Source of the DNA: Actinomycetes bacterium
GTDB taxonomy: Bacteria; Actinomycetota; Coriobacteriia; Coriobacteriales; Eggerthellaceae
NCBI GenBank assembly: GCA_023429565.1
Contig: JAEZDJ010000027.1
Location: 1 to 5,685, forward strand
DNA length: 5,685 nucleotides
Direction of reading: 5' to 3'
How positions within the stretch are numbered: position 1 is the first letter of the stretch; each line of letters starts with the position of its first letter. Positions 1 through 5,556 of this stretch are shown one piece after another. A program made the position numbers and the translations under genes. The notes under the pieces are model-generated. The model saw only the letters and a list, made by a program, of their open reading frames with translations. It was not told the DNA's origin and did not search any database.

Positions 1-181
1 TTTTTTCCCTTGCGAAAACGTACCGGACACTCGGGCCTAAGGGCCCTCGCGCCCGTCATGGGATTTGCTTGTAAGACCAAGTGCAGCTTTAAAGACAGAA
101 CCTGCAATAAAGAATTCAAACTCCGCACAGATCTAGAAAACGATTTTGTCCGGAATTTCCGCAATGCCTTACGGATTAAAC
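1..181. other. Intergenic DNA, no gene recognised
   Basis: This stretch precedes the candidate promoter of the symporter transcript. It opens with six T, which could be the tail of a terminator whose stem lies outside the window. A short GC-rich inverted repeat (gggcc at 33-37 with ggccc at 42-46) has no T tract after it on either strand. The open frame starting with TTG at position 10 gives a 70-residue product with no recognisable domain, and no good ribosome binding site is visible because the window begins just upstream. I regard the region as non-coding. Confidence 0.5.
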
Positions 182-190
182 TGCTACAAT
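182..190 (+). promoter_or_regulatory. Candidate extended -10 promoter for the riboswitch-symporter transcript
   Basis: The sequence TGCTACAAT fits an extended -10 element (TGn followed by TACAAT, one mismatch to TATAAT). It lies about 35 bases before the first riboswitch-associated hairpin, so a start near 197 would include the whole leader RNA. There is no convincing -35 hexamer at 16-18 bases spacing, which is tolerated for extended -10 promoters. The call rests on motif and position only. Confidence 0.4.
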
Positions 191-224
191 TCGCTTGCAC
201 TTTTATAGCGTCATCCCGTTGATG

Positions 225-250
225 CGCTCTGGATCAGTCGAAACAGGGCG
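225..250 (+). ncRNA. 5' hairpin beside the glycine aptamer (putative ghost-aptamer stem)
   Basis: CGCTCTG at 225-231 pairs with CAGGGCG at 244-250, giving seven base pairs including one G-T(U) wobble around a 12-base loop. It sits nine bases before the aptamer P1 stem. In singlet glycine riboswitches a small vestigial 'ghost' aptamer next to the functional aptamer supplies tertiary and linker contacts; a 5' position matches the class resembling the second aptamer of tandem riboswitches. That assignment is an inference from position and shape. The 5' arm is also exactly complementary to CAGAGCG at 336-342, the 3' side of the aptamer P1, so an alternative long-range pairing is possible. Confidence 0.5.
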
Positions 251-259
251 AGGAGGGGT

Positions 260-340
260 CTCTGGAGAATTCCGGCCGTCAGGACCGGGTGCCGAAGGGG
301 CAAGGCAGACATGCCGAAACTCTCAGGCAAAAGGACAGAG
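260..340 (+). ncRNA. Glycine riboswitch aptamer (singlet)
   Basis: Binds glycine in the nascent mRNA and controls the downstream transporter gene. The conserved core of the family is plain: GTGCCGAAGGGGCAAGG (289-305) and, further on, CTCTCAGGCAAAAGGACAG (320-338). P1 forms between CTCTG (260-264) and CAGAG (336-340), and P2 between GAGA (265-268) and TCTC (321-324). No second complete aptamer is present within 100 bases on either side, so this is a singlet. The next gene is an AGCS amino-acid symporter, a well-known target of glycine riboswitches. Whether glycine turns expression up or down cannot be read directly, because no clear terminator with a U tract is visible in the platform. Confidence 0.95.
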
Positions 341-468
341 CGAAGCTTTATTGTCGCACACGTGCGCCTTGCGCCTGCGCGTCTCAGGTCTCCTCCCCTT
401 TCCAGCTTGGACCAATCTAATATCTGCGGGTTTCACGCTGTTATCTGGTGAAGAAGGAAAGGAAACCT
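341..468 (+). promoter_or_regulatory. Riboswitch expression platform / symporter 5' leader
   Basis: About 130 bases separate the aptamer from the start codon. A GC-rich run at 354-382 (including the self-complementary CGCA/TGCG around 354-365 and repeated GCGC blocks) is followed by a pyrimidine-rich strip, CTCCTCC (390-396). That strip can pair with GGAGGGG at 252-258 in the linker between the 5' hairpin and the aptamer. The strip itself resembles an anti-Shine-Dalgarno sequence, and the real SD (454-463) is purine rich, so sequestration of the SD by this strip (translational control) is conceivable. No stem followed by a T tract is seen, which argues mildly against a simple transcription terminator. 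Confidence 0.45.
454..463 (+). promoter_or_regulatory. Ribosome binding site that decides the symporter start
   Basis: AAGGAAAGGA ends five bases before GTG at 469. The upstream in-frame GTG at 448 has no purine-rich SD in the preceding 15 bases (GTTATCTG lies immediately before it). The spacing therefore favours initiation at 469. Confidence 0.65.
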
Positions 469-1938
469 GTGGAAGGCTTTTTCAGCACAATCAATTCGGC
501 GCTTGTCACCATCGACGACTTCATTTGGGGCATCCCCCTCATGGTTCTCATCCTCTTTGGAGGAATCCTCTTGACCGCCCGTCTCAGGGGCCTTCAATTC
601 CGGCAGCTTCCTCGGGCCCTACGCTATATGCTCAAGAACGAGACCGGCGGAGAAGGCGAAGTCACCAGCTTCGCAGCCCTGTGCACGGCACTTTCGGCCA
701 CCATCGGAACCGGCAACATCGTAGGCGTTGCAACGGCCATCGTCGCGGGCGGCCCCGGAGCCATGTTCTGGATGTGGGTCGCCGCCCTCTTTGGCATGGC
801 AACCAAGTTTTCCGAAGGATTGCTCGCAGTCAAATACCGCAGCGTCGATAAGCAGACCGGGCACACCCTCGGTGGTCCCTTCTACTACATCGAACGGGGA
901 ATGGGACAGAAATGGCGCTGGCTTGCTAAAACGTTCGCATTTTTCGGCATGTGCGTCGGGCTTTTTGGAATTGGGACGTTCACGCAAGTCAACTCTATAT
1001 CAACGGCCATCACTGGCTTTTTCGATCCTGACAAGGCCATGACGGTCAGCATCCTTGGCATGGACTATTCCATCGTGACCGTCATCGGTTCCCTTGTCTT
1101 GGCCGCACTTGTCGGCCTTGTCGTCATCGGCGGGCTGAAGCGCATTGCCAAGGTTTCCGAGCGAGTGATTCCAGCCATGGTGGTATTGTATGTAGGATTC
1201 TCGCTCATTCTCATCTTCGCAAACCTCGACAAGCTCCCTGGAGCATTTGCAACCATTCTCGAAGGTGCTTTTGGCATGCAGGCACTTGCAGGAGGTATGC
1301 TCGGCGCAATTATCGTCGCCATGCAAAAGGGCATCGCACGCGGCATCTTTTCCAACGAGGCGGGTCTTGGTTCTGCGCCCATCGCAGCAGCCGCAGCGCA
1401 AACAAAAGAGCCCGTGAGACAAGGCCTCGTCTCCATGACGGGAACGTTCCTTGACACCATCATCGTCTGCTCGATGACCGGCCTCGCCCTCGTCATGACG
1501 GGTGCCTACCAGACGCCAGGGCTCGAAGGAGCGGCGGTCACCAACGCGGCATTCCAAGCTGGGTTGCCGTTCATTCCCGCAGACATCGTCTCGTTCGTGC
1601 TTATGGCCTGCCTGGTGCTCTTCGGTTTCACGACCATTCTCGGATGGGACTACTACGGCGAGCGTTGCCTTGAATATTTCAGCAACGGCAACATGAAATC
1701 GGTCAAAGTGTATCGCTGGCTGTACATTGCCGCCGTGTTCATTGGTCCCTATATGACCGTTGCAGCCGTATGGACCATTGCCGACATCTTCAATGGGCTC
1801 ATGGCCATACCGAACATGATAGCGCTCATTGCCCTGTCGGGAGTCGTGGTGAAAGAGACCAAGGACTACTTCGCACGACTCAAGGCGGCAGATGGCGACG
1901 AGAACGAGATGAAGCCGCGCATCGCTGACAATGTCTGA
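469..1938 (+). CDS. AGCS-family sodium:alanine/glycine symporter
   Basis: Integral membrane amino-acid:cation symporter of the alanine or glycine:cation symporter (AGCS) family, expected to take up alanine and/or glycine with Na+. The 489 residues match the family's usual length. Family signatures are present: GTGNIVGVATAI with GGPG just after (80-97), GMATKFSEGLLAVKYR (109-124), RGIFSNEAGLGSAPIAAAAA (291-310) and GWDYYGE near 392. Some ten hydrophobic segments run from about residue 17 to 461. The N-terminus (MEGFFSTINS, then GIPLMVLILFGGILLTARL) is typical of the family when translation starts at GTG 469. An upstream in-frame GTG at 448 would add seven residues but lacks an SD. The glycine riboswitch in the leader makes glycine the likely physiological substrate or signal. 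The neighbouring gene downstream is convergent, so this appears to be a single-gene transcript. Relatives are called AlsT, DagA or YaaJ; I assign no symbol because the substrate is not fixed by sequence. Confidence 0.95.
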   Translation: MEGFFSTINSALVTIDDFIWGIPLMVLILFGGILLTARLRGLQFRQLPRALRYMLKNETGGEGEVTSFAALCTALSATIGTGNIVGVATAIVAGGPGAMFWMWVAALFGMATKFSEGLLAVKYRSVDKQTGHTLGGPFYYIERGMGQKWRWLAKTFAFFGMCVGLFGIGTFTQVNSISTAITGFFDPDKAMTVSILGMDYSIVTVIGSLVLAALVGLVVIGGLKRIAKVSERVIPAMVVLYVGFSLILIFANLDKLPGAFATILEGAFGMQALAGGMLGAIIVAMQKGIARGIFSNEAGLGSAPIAAAAAQTKEPVRQGLVSMTGTFLDTIIVCSMTGLALVMTGAYQTPGLEGAAVTNAAFQAGLPFIPADIVSFVLMACLVLFGFTTILGWDYYGERCLEYFSNGNMKSVKVYRWLYIAAVFIGPYMTVAAVWTIADIFNGLMAIPNMIALIALSGVVVKETKDYFARLKAADGDENEMKPRIADNV

Positions 1939-1941
1939 GAA

Positions 1942-1992
1942 ATTCGCCTGAACGCCGGTGCGACTCAGGGGAATCGAACGATTTCGCCTGAG
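1942..1992 (+). repeat. Two mutually exclusive hairpins after the symporter stop codon
   Basis: A central segment, CTCAGGGGAAT (1964-1974), can pair with a downstream copy (ATTTCGCCTGAG, 1981-1992) or with an upstream copy (ATTCGCCTGA, 1942-1951). Each stem has nine or more pairs around one G-G mismatch. TCGCCTGA occurs at 1944-1951 and 1984-1991, a 40-base spacing. The downstream hairpin may act as a weak 3' end structure for the symporter mRNA, but only a short TTT (2000-2002) follows, so it is not a canonical terminator. Confidence 0.5.
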
Positions 1993-2033
1993 CCGCCCGT
2001 TTCAAAACCTCGGGAAGAACAGACGCGGCAAGG

Positions 2034-2064
2034 AAAAAAGGGGGCCGCACATGCGCAGCCCCCC
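2034..2064 (-). terminator. Rho-independent terminator of the peptidase gene
   Basis: Read on the minus strand, GGGGGC pairs with GCCCCC and the stem continues through a T-G wobble, G-C and C-G to a six-base loop (GCATGT). Six T follow at once (the A run 2034-2039 on the plus strand). It lies about 100 bases past the stop codon of the minus-strand peptidase gene, as expected for its transcript end. The other orientation lacks a T tract, so it should act mainly in one direction. Confidence 0.87.
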
Positions 2065-2115
2065 AAGCATCACCATTGCGAGCGACTCCAGCTCAAAGAC
2101 AAATCCCGATAACAT

Positions 2116-2150
2116 GATTCCCCTTGCTCTGTCGTTGAGCAAGGGGAATC
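2116..2150. repeat. Perfect 14-bp inverted repeat between convergent genes
   Basis: GATTCCCCTTGCTC (2116-2129) is exactly inverted at 2137-2150 around a seven-base loop (TGTCGTT). It begins 12 bases past the peptidase stop codon in the minus direction and lies before the strong terminator. Neither side is followed by a clear T tract, so it is not a textbook terminator. It may stabilise mRNA 3' ends from either strand, pause polymerase, or be one copy of a dispersed palindromic repeat family. Confidence 0.7.
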
Positions 2151-2161
2151 GCTTGGTTCCT

Positions 2162-4363
2162 CTATCGAGGATCCCTGTGCTGTTCCGACTTCGTGCCACG
2201 CGCACGTCTGGCAACAGAACCAAACACGGCGGCCGCAATCGCGATCGCTGCCAAAGATGCCGTTGCGGACAGGCTGGGATCGCCCGTCGACGCAAGCCTG
2301 TTTGCGCTTGAGCTGCCGGGGGCATCTTCCTCGCCGGCGCCCTGGATGAGCCGCCCATCCTTGCCAAGCGAAAGATAATACGTCACCACGGAGCTTTCAT
2401 CCACGTATGTCCCCGGATCGAAGTCCTGGCCAGACACGCGCCCCGCCTCTATCGAATCGGAATACCGGGGCTCGCCCGCTTGACCCCGCAGACCGAGCTG
2501 CTCAAGTGCCGAAAGCGCTTCCGCCTCAATCAGGTTGCTCAAATCCGGCACGGCAACCGTTTTCGACAAGGGAGGATCGGCTGCAGGATCCGCGTAGGCC
2601 TTAAGGGCGAAATTGTCGTAGTCGTAGAAATCCCGCTTCTCAGCGTCGATCAGGGCCACTTTTATCTCGTCGATGCCATCAACCCAGTCCATCCAAGCTC
2701 CCTTATCGTACAGAAAGCTCTCTCCCCGATTGACAATCCCGACAGCATAGGTGCTTCTTTGTATGCCATCGTGTTCGCTCACATACTCCACTCCCTTTTT
2801 ATTAAGGGCCGCATCGGCAAAGATCTCATATCCAGCAGACGAGGTGACCGTGGCCACCACCGCATAGCTCTGCCCCTTTGCAATAAAGAAGCCTTCTTCC
2901 AGCTGAGCGCGATGATAGCCGCCGTATTGGTACGTCTCCGAAAACTCCGTAAGCAGCGTCCCGTCCTGAGGGTTCGAATAGGCTTCGTTCAGAAGATACA
3001 GCTGATAGGTGACCGTGCTGCCAGGACTTGCGGTTTCGCAGGAAAGGGCGCGAACCGTCTGGGACTCCTCCGCCTCAAACACGTTCGCCATCGAAGCACG
3101 TTCATCCATCACGACGTTCGAAACACCGCTTGAAGGAAGGTAATCATATTGATTGATCAGATAGTAGTCGGCACCCTCGCCGTAGTTATCGGTTTTGTAC
3201 TCGAACGATTCGGGCAGAGCCAGGCTCTTGTCATAGTAGGATAAATAAAAATACCCGCTGCCGTCGACACCCCACCCTCCTGGATTAGCATGGGGGAATT
3301 CGGCATCGACAGATCCCCAGCTGTTCTTGACGATCCAAGCGCCATCGCTTTCCGGCTGATGGCCTTCGATGAAGTTGTCTTTCGAGTATGAGTCATCCCA
3401 CCCGATAATCGTGACCGCGTGGGTTATTGCGGCATCGTCATACGTGTAGTGGGCCCACGTGTCCGTGTTGAGGTACTGCGCGGGGTCACTCTGCCCGGGC
3501 ATGGACATGTCAGCGCAGAAGAGAATTTCGACACCGCGACCATCCGATATTTCTTGCTTGATGGCATCTGTTCCGGTTTGATTGTATCGGTAGTTCCCTT
3601 CGCCGTCGCGAAGCGCGGGTGAAGGGAGAATTGAGCTTTCCTCAAGCTCGAATGCCTGTAAAAAACGCACGTCCTCAGAAACCGACCAATCTCCTTGAGG
3701 CGCATAATAGAAGGGGATCCCGTCTAACCACGCCTTTATCCCCTCTTTGTTTTTGTAAGGTGCATCGTCTTCAAAAACGGGGCCGATTCCCGAAGAGAAG
3801 ATAGACGTTGCCGTGAAGGCCCACCCACCAGTATTGAGGATATCGCTCGATTGCCCCGCTGTCGTGTAGATGCCCTCGCCACCCTGCGACCCCTCGTCTT
3901 CCGGCAAAGGGGTATAGGCAAACCATGCAGCATGAAGCTCGGAAAGATCGATCTCGCCGTCAGCGGCATTCAAGCCAAGGCTTGACATGATGCTTGTTTC
4001 CGAAGCCGCTATTGCTGCAAAGCCCCAGCACGTTCCCCAAGGACTCTGTTGCTTGACCGAAGTGACCACTCCCTCATCCCTCAGATCATATGACGAGGGG
4101 AATGATGGGCTGAGGAGACCGTTTCGAAGAGAGGTCCCCCCTTCTTCATTTTCTTCATACGCATCGACGTCTCTCAGATAATCTACGATGCCCGTATTGT
4201 CGAAGCGCCCGATGGCCTCGAGAGCCTGCTGCGCAAACTTGTCGGCGACACTGTCTTCGGACGACGCGCCTTCGGCATATGCAATCCCCGGACAGAGGCT
4301 TGCGACCAGGGCAACCGCAAGCACGCCCCGCACAAACCGGGCAAGCACGTTTCTTCGAATCAT
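2162..4363 (-). CDS. Secreted, wall-anchored papain-family (C1A) cysteine peptidase with lectin-like and PASTA domains
   Basis: Predicted extracellular endopeptidase of 733 residues. Residues 1-30 form a signal peptide (positive start, hydrophobic core, AYA before the likely cut). After a short pro-region the C1A domain begins near 88 (FPSSYDLRDEG). QSPWGTCWGF gives oxyanion Gln106 and nucleophile Cys112; His315 (ITHAVTIIGW) and Asn347 (VKNSWG) complete the active site, so the enzyme looks intact. Residues of about 400-590 fit the lectin-like domain that follows bacterial C1A peptidases, and 600-668 form one PASTA repeat (VAVPDLSNL onward). A low-complexity linker leads to LASTG (690-694), a hydrophobic helix (about 697-717) and a basic tail. 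This is an LAxTG-type sortase signal, though the tail (about 16 residues) is longer than usual. AAGGAG lies seven bases before ATG 4363. The gene appears to be its own transcript, with promoter-like sequence upstream and a terminator at 2034-2064. Substrate unknown; a nutritional or surface-processing protease is an inference. Confidence 0.92.
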   Translation of the reverse strand: MIRRNVLARFVRGVLAVALVASLCPGIAYAEGASSEDSVADKFAQQALEAIGRFDNTGIVDYLRDVDAYEENEEGGTSLRNGLLSPSFPSSYDLRDEGVVTSVKQQSPWGTCWGFAAIAASETSIMSSLGLNAADGEIDLSELHAAWFAYTPLPEDEGSQGGEGIYTTAGQSSDILNTGGWAFTATSIFSSGIGPVFEDDAPYKNKEGIKAWLDGIPFYYAPQGDWSVSEDVRFLQAFELEESSILPSPALRDGEGNYRYNQTGTDAIKQEISDGRGVEILFCADMSMPGQSDPAQYLNTDTWAHYTYDDAAITHAVTIIGWDDSYSKDNFIEGHQPESDGAWIVKNSWGSVDAEFPHANPGGWGVDGSGYFYLSYYDKSLALPESFEYKTDNYGEGADYYLINQYDYLPSSGVSNVVMDERASMANVFEAEESQTVRALSCETASPGSTVTYQLYLLNEAYSNPQDGTLLTEFSETYQYGGYHRAQLEEGFFIAKGQSYAVVATVTSSAGYEIFADAALNKKGVEYVSEHDGIQRSTYAVGIVNRGESFLYDKGAWMDWVDGIDEIKVALIDAEKRDFYDYDNFALKAYADPAADPPLSKTVAVPDLSNLIEAEALSALEQLGLRGQAGEPRYSDSIEAGRVSGQDFDPGTYVDESSVVTYYLSLGKDGRLIQGAGEEDAPGSSSANRLASTGDPSLSATASLAAIAIAAAVFGSVARRARGTKSEQHRDPR

Positions 4364-4370
4364 AGAGGAT

Positions 4371-4376
4371 CTCCTT
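4371..4376 (-). promoter_or_regulatory. Ribosome binding site of the peptidase gene
   Basis: AAGGAG on the minus strand stands seven bases before the ATG at 4363-4361. This is a near-ideal SD and supports that start, which also yields a complete signal peptide. Confidence 0.85.
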
Positions 4377-4427
4377 GTTTCTTCAGCAAAGAACAGAACA
4401 GGCGACGCGCAATCGCACTCGCCCTTC

Positions 4428-4456
4428 TTTATACGGGAAAATTCCTTGACAGACCA
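4428..4456 (-). promoter_or_regulatory. Candidate promoter of the peptidase gene
   Basis: TATAAA on the minus strand (4433 down to 4428) is a plausible -10 box. At 17 bases spacing the -35 position reads TGGTCT (4456 to 4451), only three of six matches to TTGACA. The poor -35 next to a palindrome suggests an activated promoter. The predicted start near 4421 would leave a leader of about 58 bases. An alternative pairing of TTGAAT (on the minus strand at about 4469-4464) with AGGAAT is weaker. Confidence 0.4.
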
Positions 4457-4473
4457 TCATTGGATTCAATGAT
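4456..4473. promoter_or_regulatory. Perfect 7-4-7 palindrome, likely regulator binding site
   Basis: ATCATTG, a four-base centre GATT, then CAATGAT form an 18-base perfect dyad. Its centre lies about 43 bases before the predicted peptidase transcription start and it abuts the weak -35, a position typical of class II activator sites. Size and symmetry fit a dimeric helix-turn-helix regulator. The regulator cannot be named from this window. Confidence 0.5.
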
Positions 4474-4581
4474 TTTTCTCGTAATCGCTGATAAACGATG
4501 GAGTTTCTTCTGACAATATCATGGATCGTCCAGAACCAAGGCCAGCTTGCGGCAGCCCAAGGTATCGCTCCACGTGGCAGG

Positions 4582-4609
4582 GCGATGCGTCTTCAGCCAA
4601 TGGCATCGC
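4582..4609 (-). repeat. Inverted repeat downstream of the GGDEF gene
   Basis: GCGATGC (4582-4588) is inverted at 4603-4609 (GCATCGC) around a 14-base loop. It lies about 30 bases past the stop codon of the GGDEF gene on the minus strand. There is no T tract after it, so it is at most a weak or factor-dependent 3' end structure. The remaining DNA to the peptidase promoter (4474-4581) shows no gene I can support. Confidence 0.35.
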
Positions 4610-4641
4610 TACGCGAAGAACCACAAAAGTCCCTGTTCAAC

Positions 4642-5556
4642 CTACTTTTTCACCCTGTTTCTTCCTGCTTTTTTCGCCCGATAGAGAGCAGTGTCGGCCT
4701 CGGCTACCCAGTCATCTATGCCGCCTTGGCCCGCTTGGTACTCCGCCGCGCCCATGCTGACCGTCAGGGACTGCGTGTCGGCAAAGCAATGCTCCGAGAC
4801 AAGTCCCGCTATCCTTCTTCCCATGTTCACGGCGCCATCAACGTCAAGGCCGGGCATGAGGAGAATGAACTCATCGCCTCCCCACCGAACGAAGTAGTCG
4901 TCCTCGCGAATCGCCCCGGCGACAATCCTGCAGAATTCCACCAACACGGCATCGCCCGCATCATGTCCCAGCGCGTCGTTCACTTCCTTGAACCGGTCAA
5001 CGTCGATCATGAGGATGGAGACCGGGACTCCCGTGAAATCAGATTCCTCCATGCTGTATCCCGCAACTTCAAAGAAATAACGGCGAAGCCATGTCCCGGT
5101 GAGAAAGTCGGTCGAGGCCTCCCGCATAAGCTTGTTGCGTTCGAGGGCGAACTTTCGCTCGCTTTCTCCCAGCTTCTTTTCCGTCTCCTTTTCCTCGCTC
5201 GTGTCCCGAATAAAGCAGACGATGAGCAAACCGTCATCGCGCGGCACGGACATGGTCACGTCAACGGGGATTAAATGGCCGTCCTTATGGCGATAGAGAG
5301 ATGAGATATGGGCGACATCTCCGCTTCTGACAGGAATGGCCAGACGACCTTGGGGACCCAAATCACGACTGCGCACCATCGGATCGAGGTCAAGCACGCT
5401 CATGTTGAGGAATTCGTCTTCGGAGTAACCGATGTCGGAACAAAGGGCGCGGTTGACATAAAGGATATTCCCCCCGGGATCGGTCCAGAATATCCCATCG
5501 GGGCTGTTCTCCATGCTCCAGAGGGCGTAGGAAAGTTTTTCTTCTTCATCGATCAT
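4642..5556 (-). CDS. PAS-GGDEF protein, predicted diguanylate cyclase
   Basis: Expected to make cyclic di-GMP from two GTP in the cytoplasm under control of an N-terminal sensor. The 304 residues hold no membrane segment or signal peptide. A PAS domain spans about 8-120 (NSPDGIFWTDPGGNILYVNRA, then GYSEDEFLNMSVLDLDP); no cofactor can be deduced. A charged, probably coiled linker (about 119-145) leads to the GGDEF domain (146-303). Key positions are intact: metal-binding Asp185 in IDVDRFK, guanine-binding Asn193 and Asp202 in NDALGHDAGD, and the active-site GGDEF at 226-230. RxxD at 217-220 lies nine residues before the first Gly of GGDEF and is a canonical product-inhibition I-site. One deviation is Leu157 in DFLTGTWLRRYF, where most relatives have Asn (LTGLxNRR). 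The ATG at 5556 has GGGA seven bases upstream. The next gene in the same direction is the surface peptidase 278 bases away, probably transcribed separately. Confidence 0.93.
   Translation of the reverse strand: MIDEEEKLSYALWSMENSPDGIFWTDPGGNILYVNRALCSDIGYSEDEFLNMSVLDLDPMVRSRDLGPQGRLAIPVRSGDVAHISSLYRHKDGHLIPVDVTMSVPRDDGLLIVCFIRDTSEEKETEKKLGESERKFALERNKLMREASTDFLTGTWLRRYFFEVAGYSMEESDFTGVPVSILMIDVDRFKEVNDALGHDAGDAVLVEFCRIVAGAIREDDYFVRWGGDEFILLMPGLDVDGAVNMGRRIAGLVSEHCFADTQSLTVSMGAAEYQAGQGGIDDWVAEADTALYRAKKAGRNRVKK

Noticed and set aside
10..222. A 70-codon frame starting with TTG at the left edge
   Set aside because: It has no recognisable domain, an uncertain SD, and it overlaps the candidate promoter of the symporter transcript.
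341..447. A possible second glycine aptamer (tandem riboswitch)
   Set aside because: A TCTCAGG-like fragment recurs at 382-388, but the conserved GCCGAAGGGGCAA and GGCAAAAGGACAG cores do not, so there is only one functional aptamer.
195..851. A 218-codon plus-strand frame crossing the riboswitch
   Set aside because: It covers the glycine aptamer and then overlaps the symporter in another frame. Its Arg/His/Ser/Pro-rich composition is typical of a shadow frame.
1000..1557. A 185-codon minus-strand frame inside the symporter gene
   Set aside because: It is antisense to conserved AGCS motifs and its Asp/His/Gly/Lys-rich product looks like no known protein.
4292..4294. Cys24 of the peptidase signal peptide as a lipoprotein attachment site
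   Set aside because: The residues before it (Ala-Ser-Leu) do not fit a lipobox, which needs a small residue at -1. AYA at 28-30 is a better signal peptidase I site.
4364..4421. A c-di-GMP (GEMM) riboswitch in the peptidase leader, suggested by the GGDEF neighbour
   Set aside because: The leader is only about 58 bases from the predicted start and shows none of the conserved aptamer segments.
4456..4478. AT-rich palindrome followed by five T, read as a plus-strand terminator
   Set aside because: The stem has only seven mostly A-T pairs and no plus-strand gene ends nearby. Its position beside the minus-strand promoter fits an operator better.
4498..5274. A 258-codon open frame on the plus strand
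   Set aside because: It runs antisense to the PAS-GGDEF gene, whose full set of catalytic motifs proves the minus strand is coding. The plus-strand product shows no domain, so it is a frame shadow.
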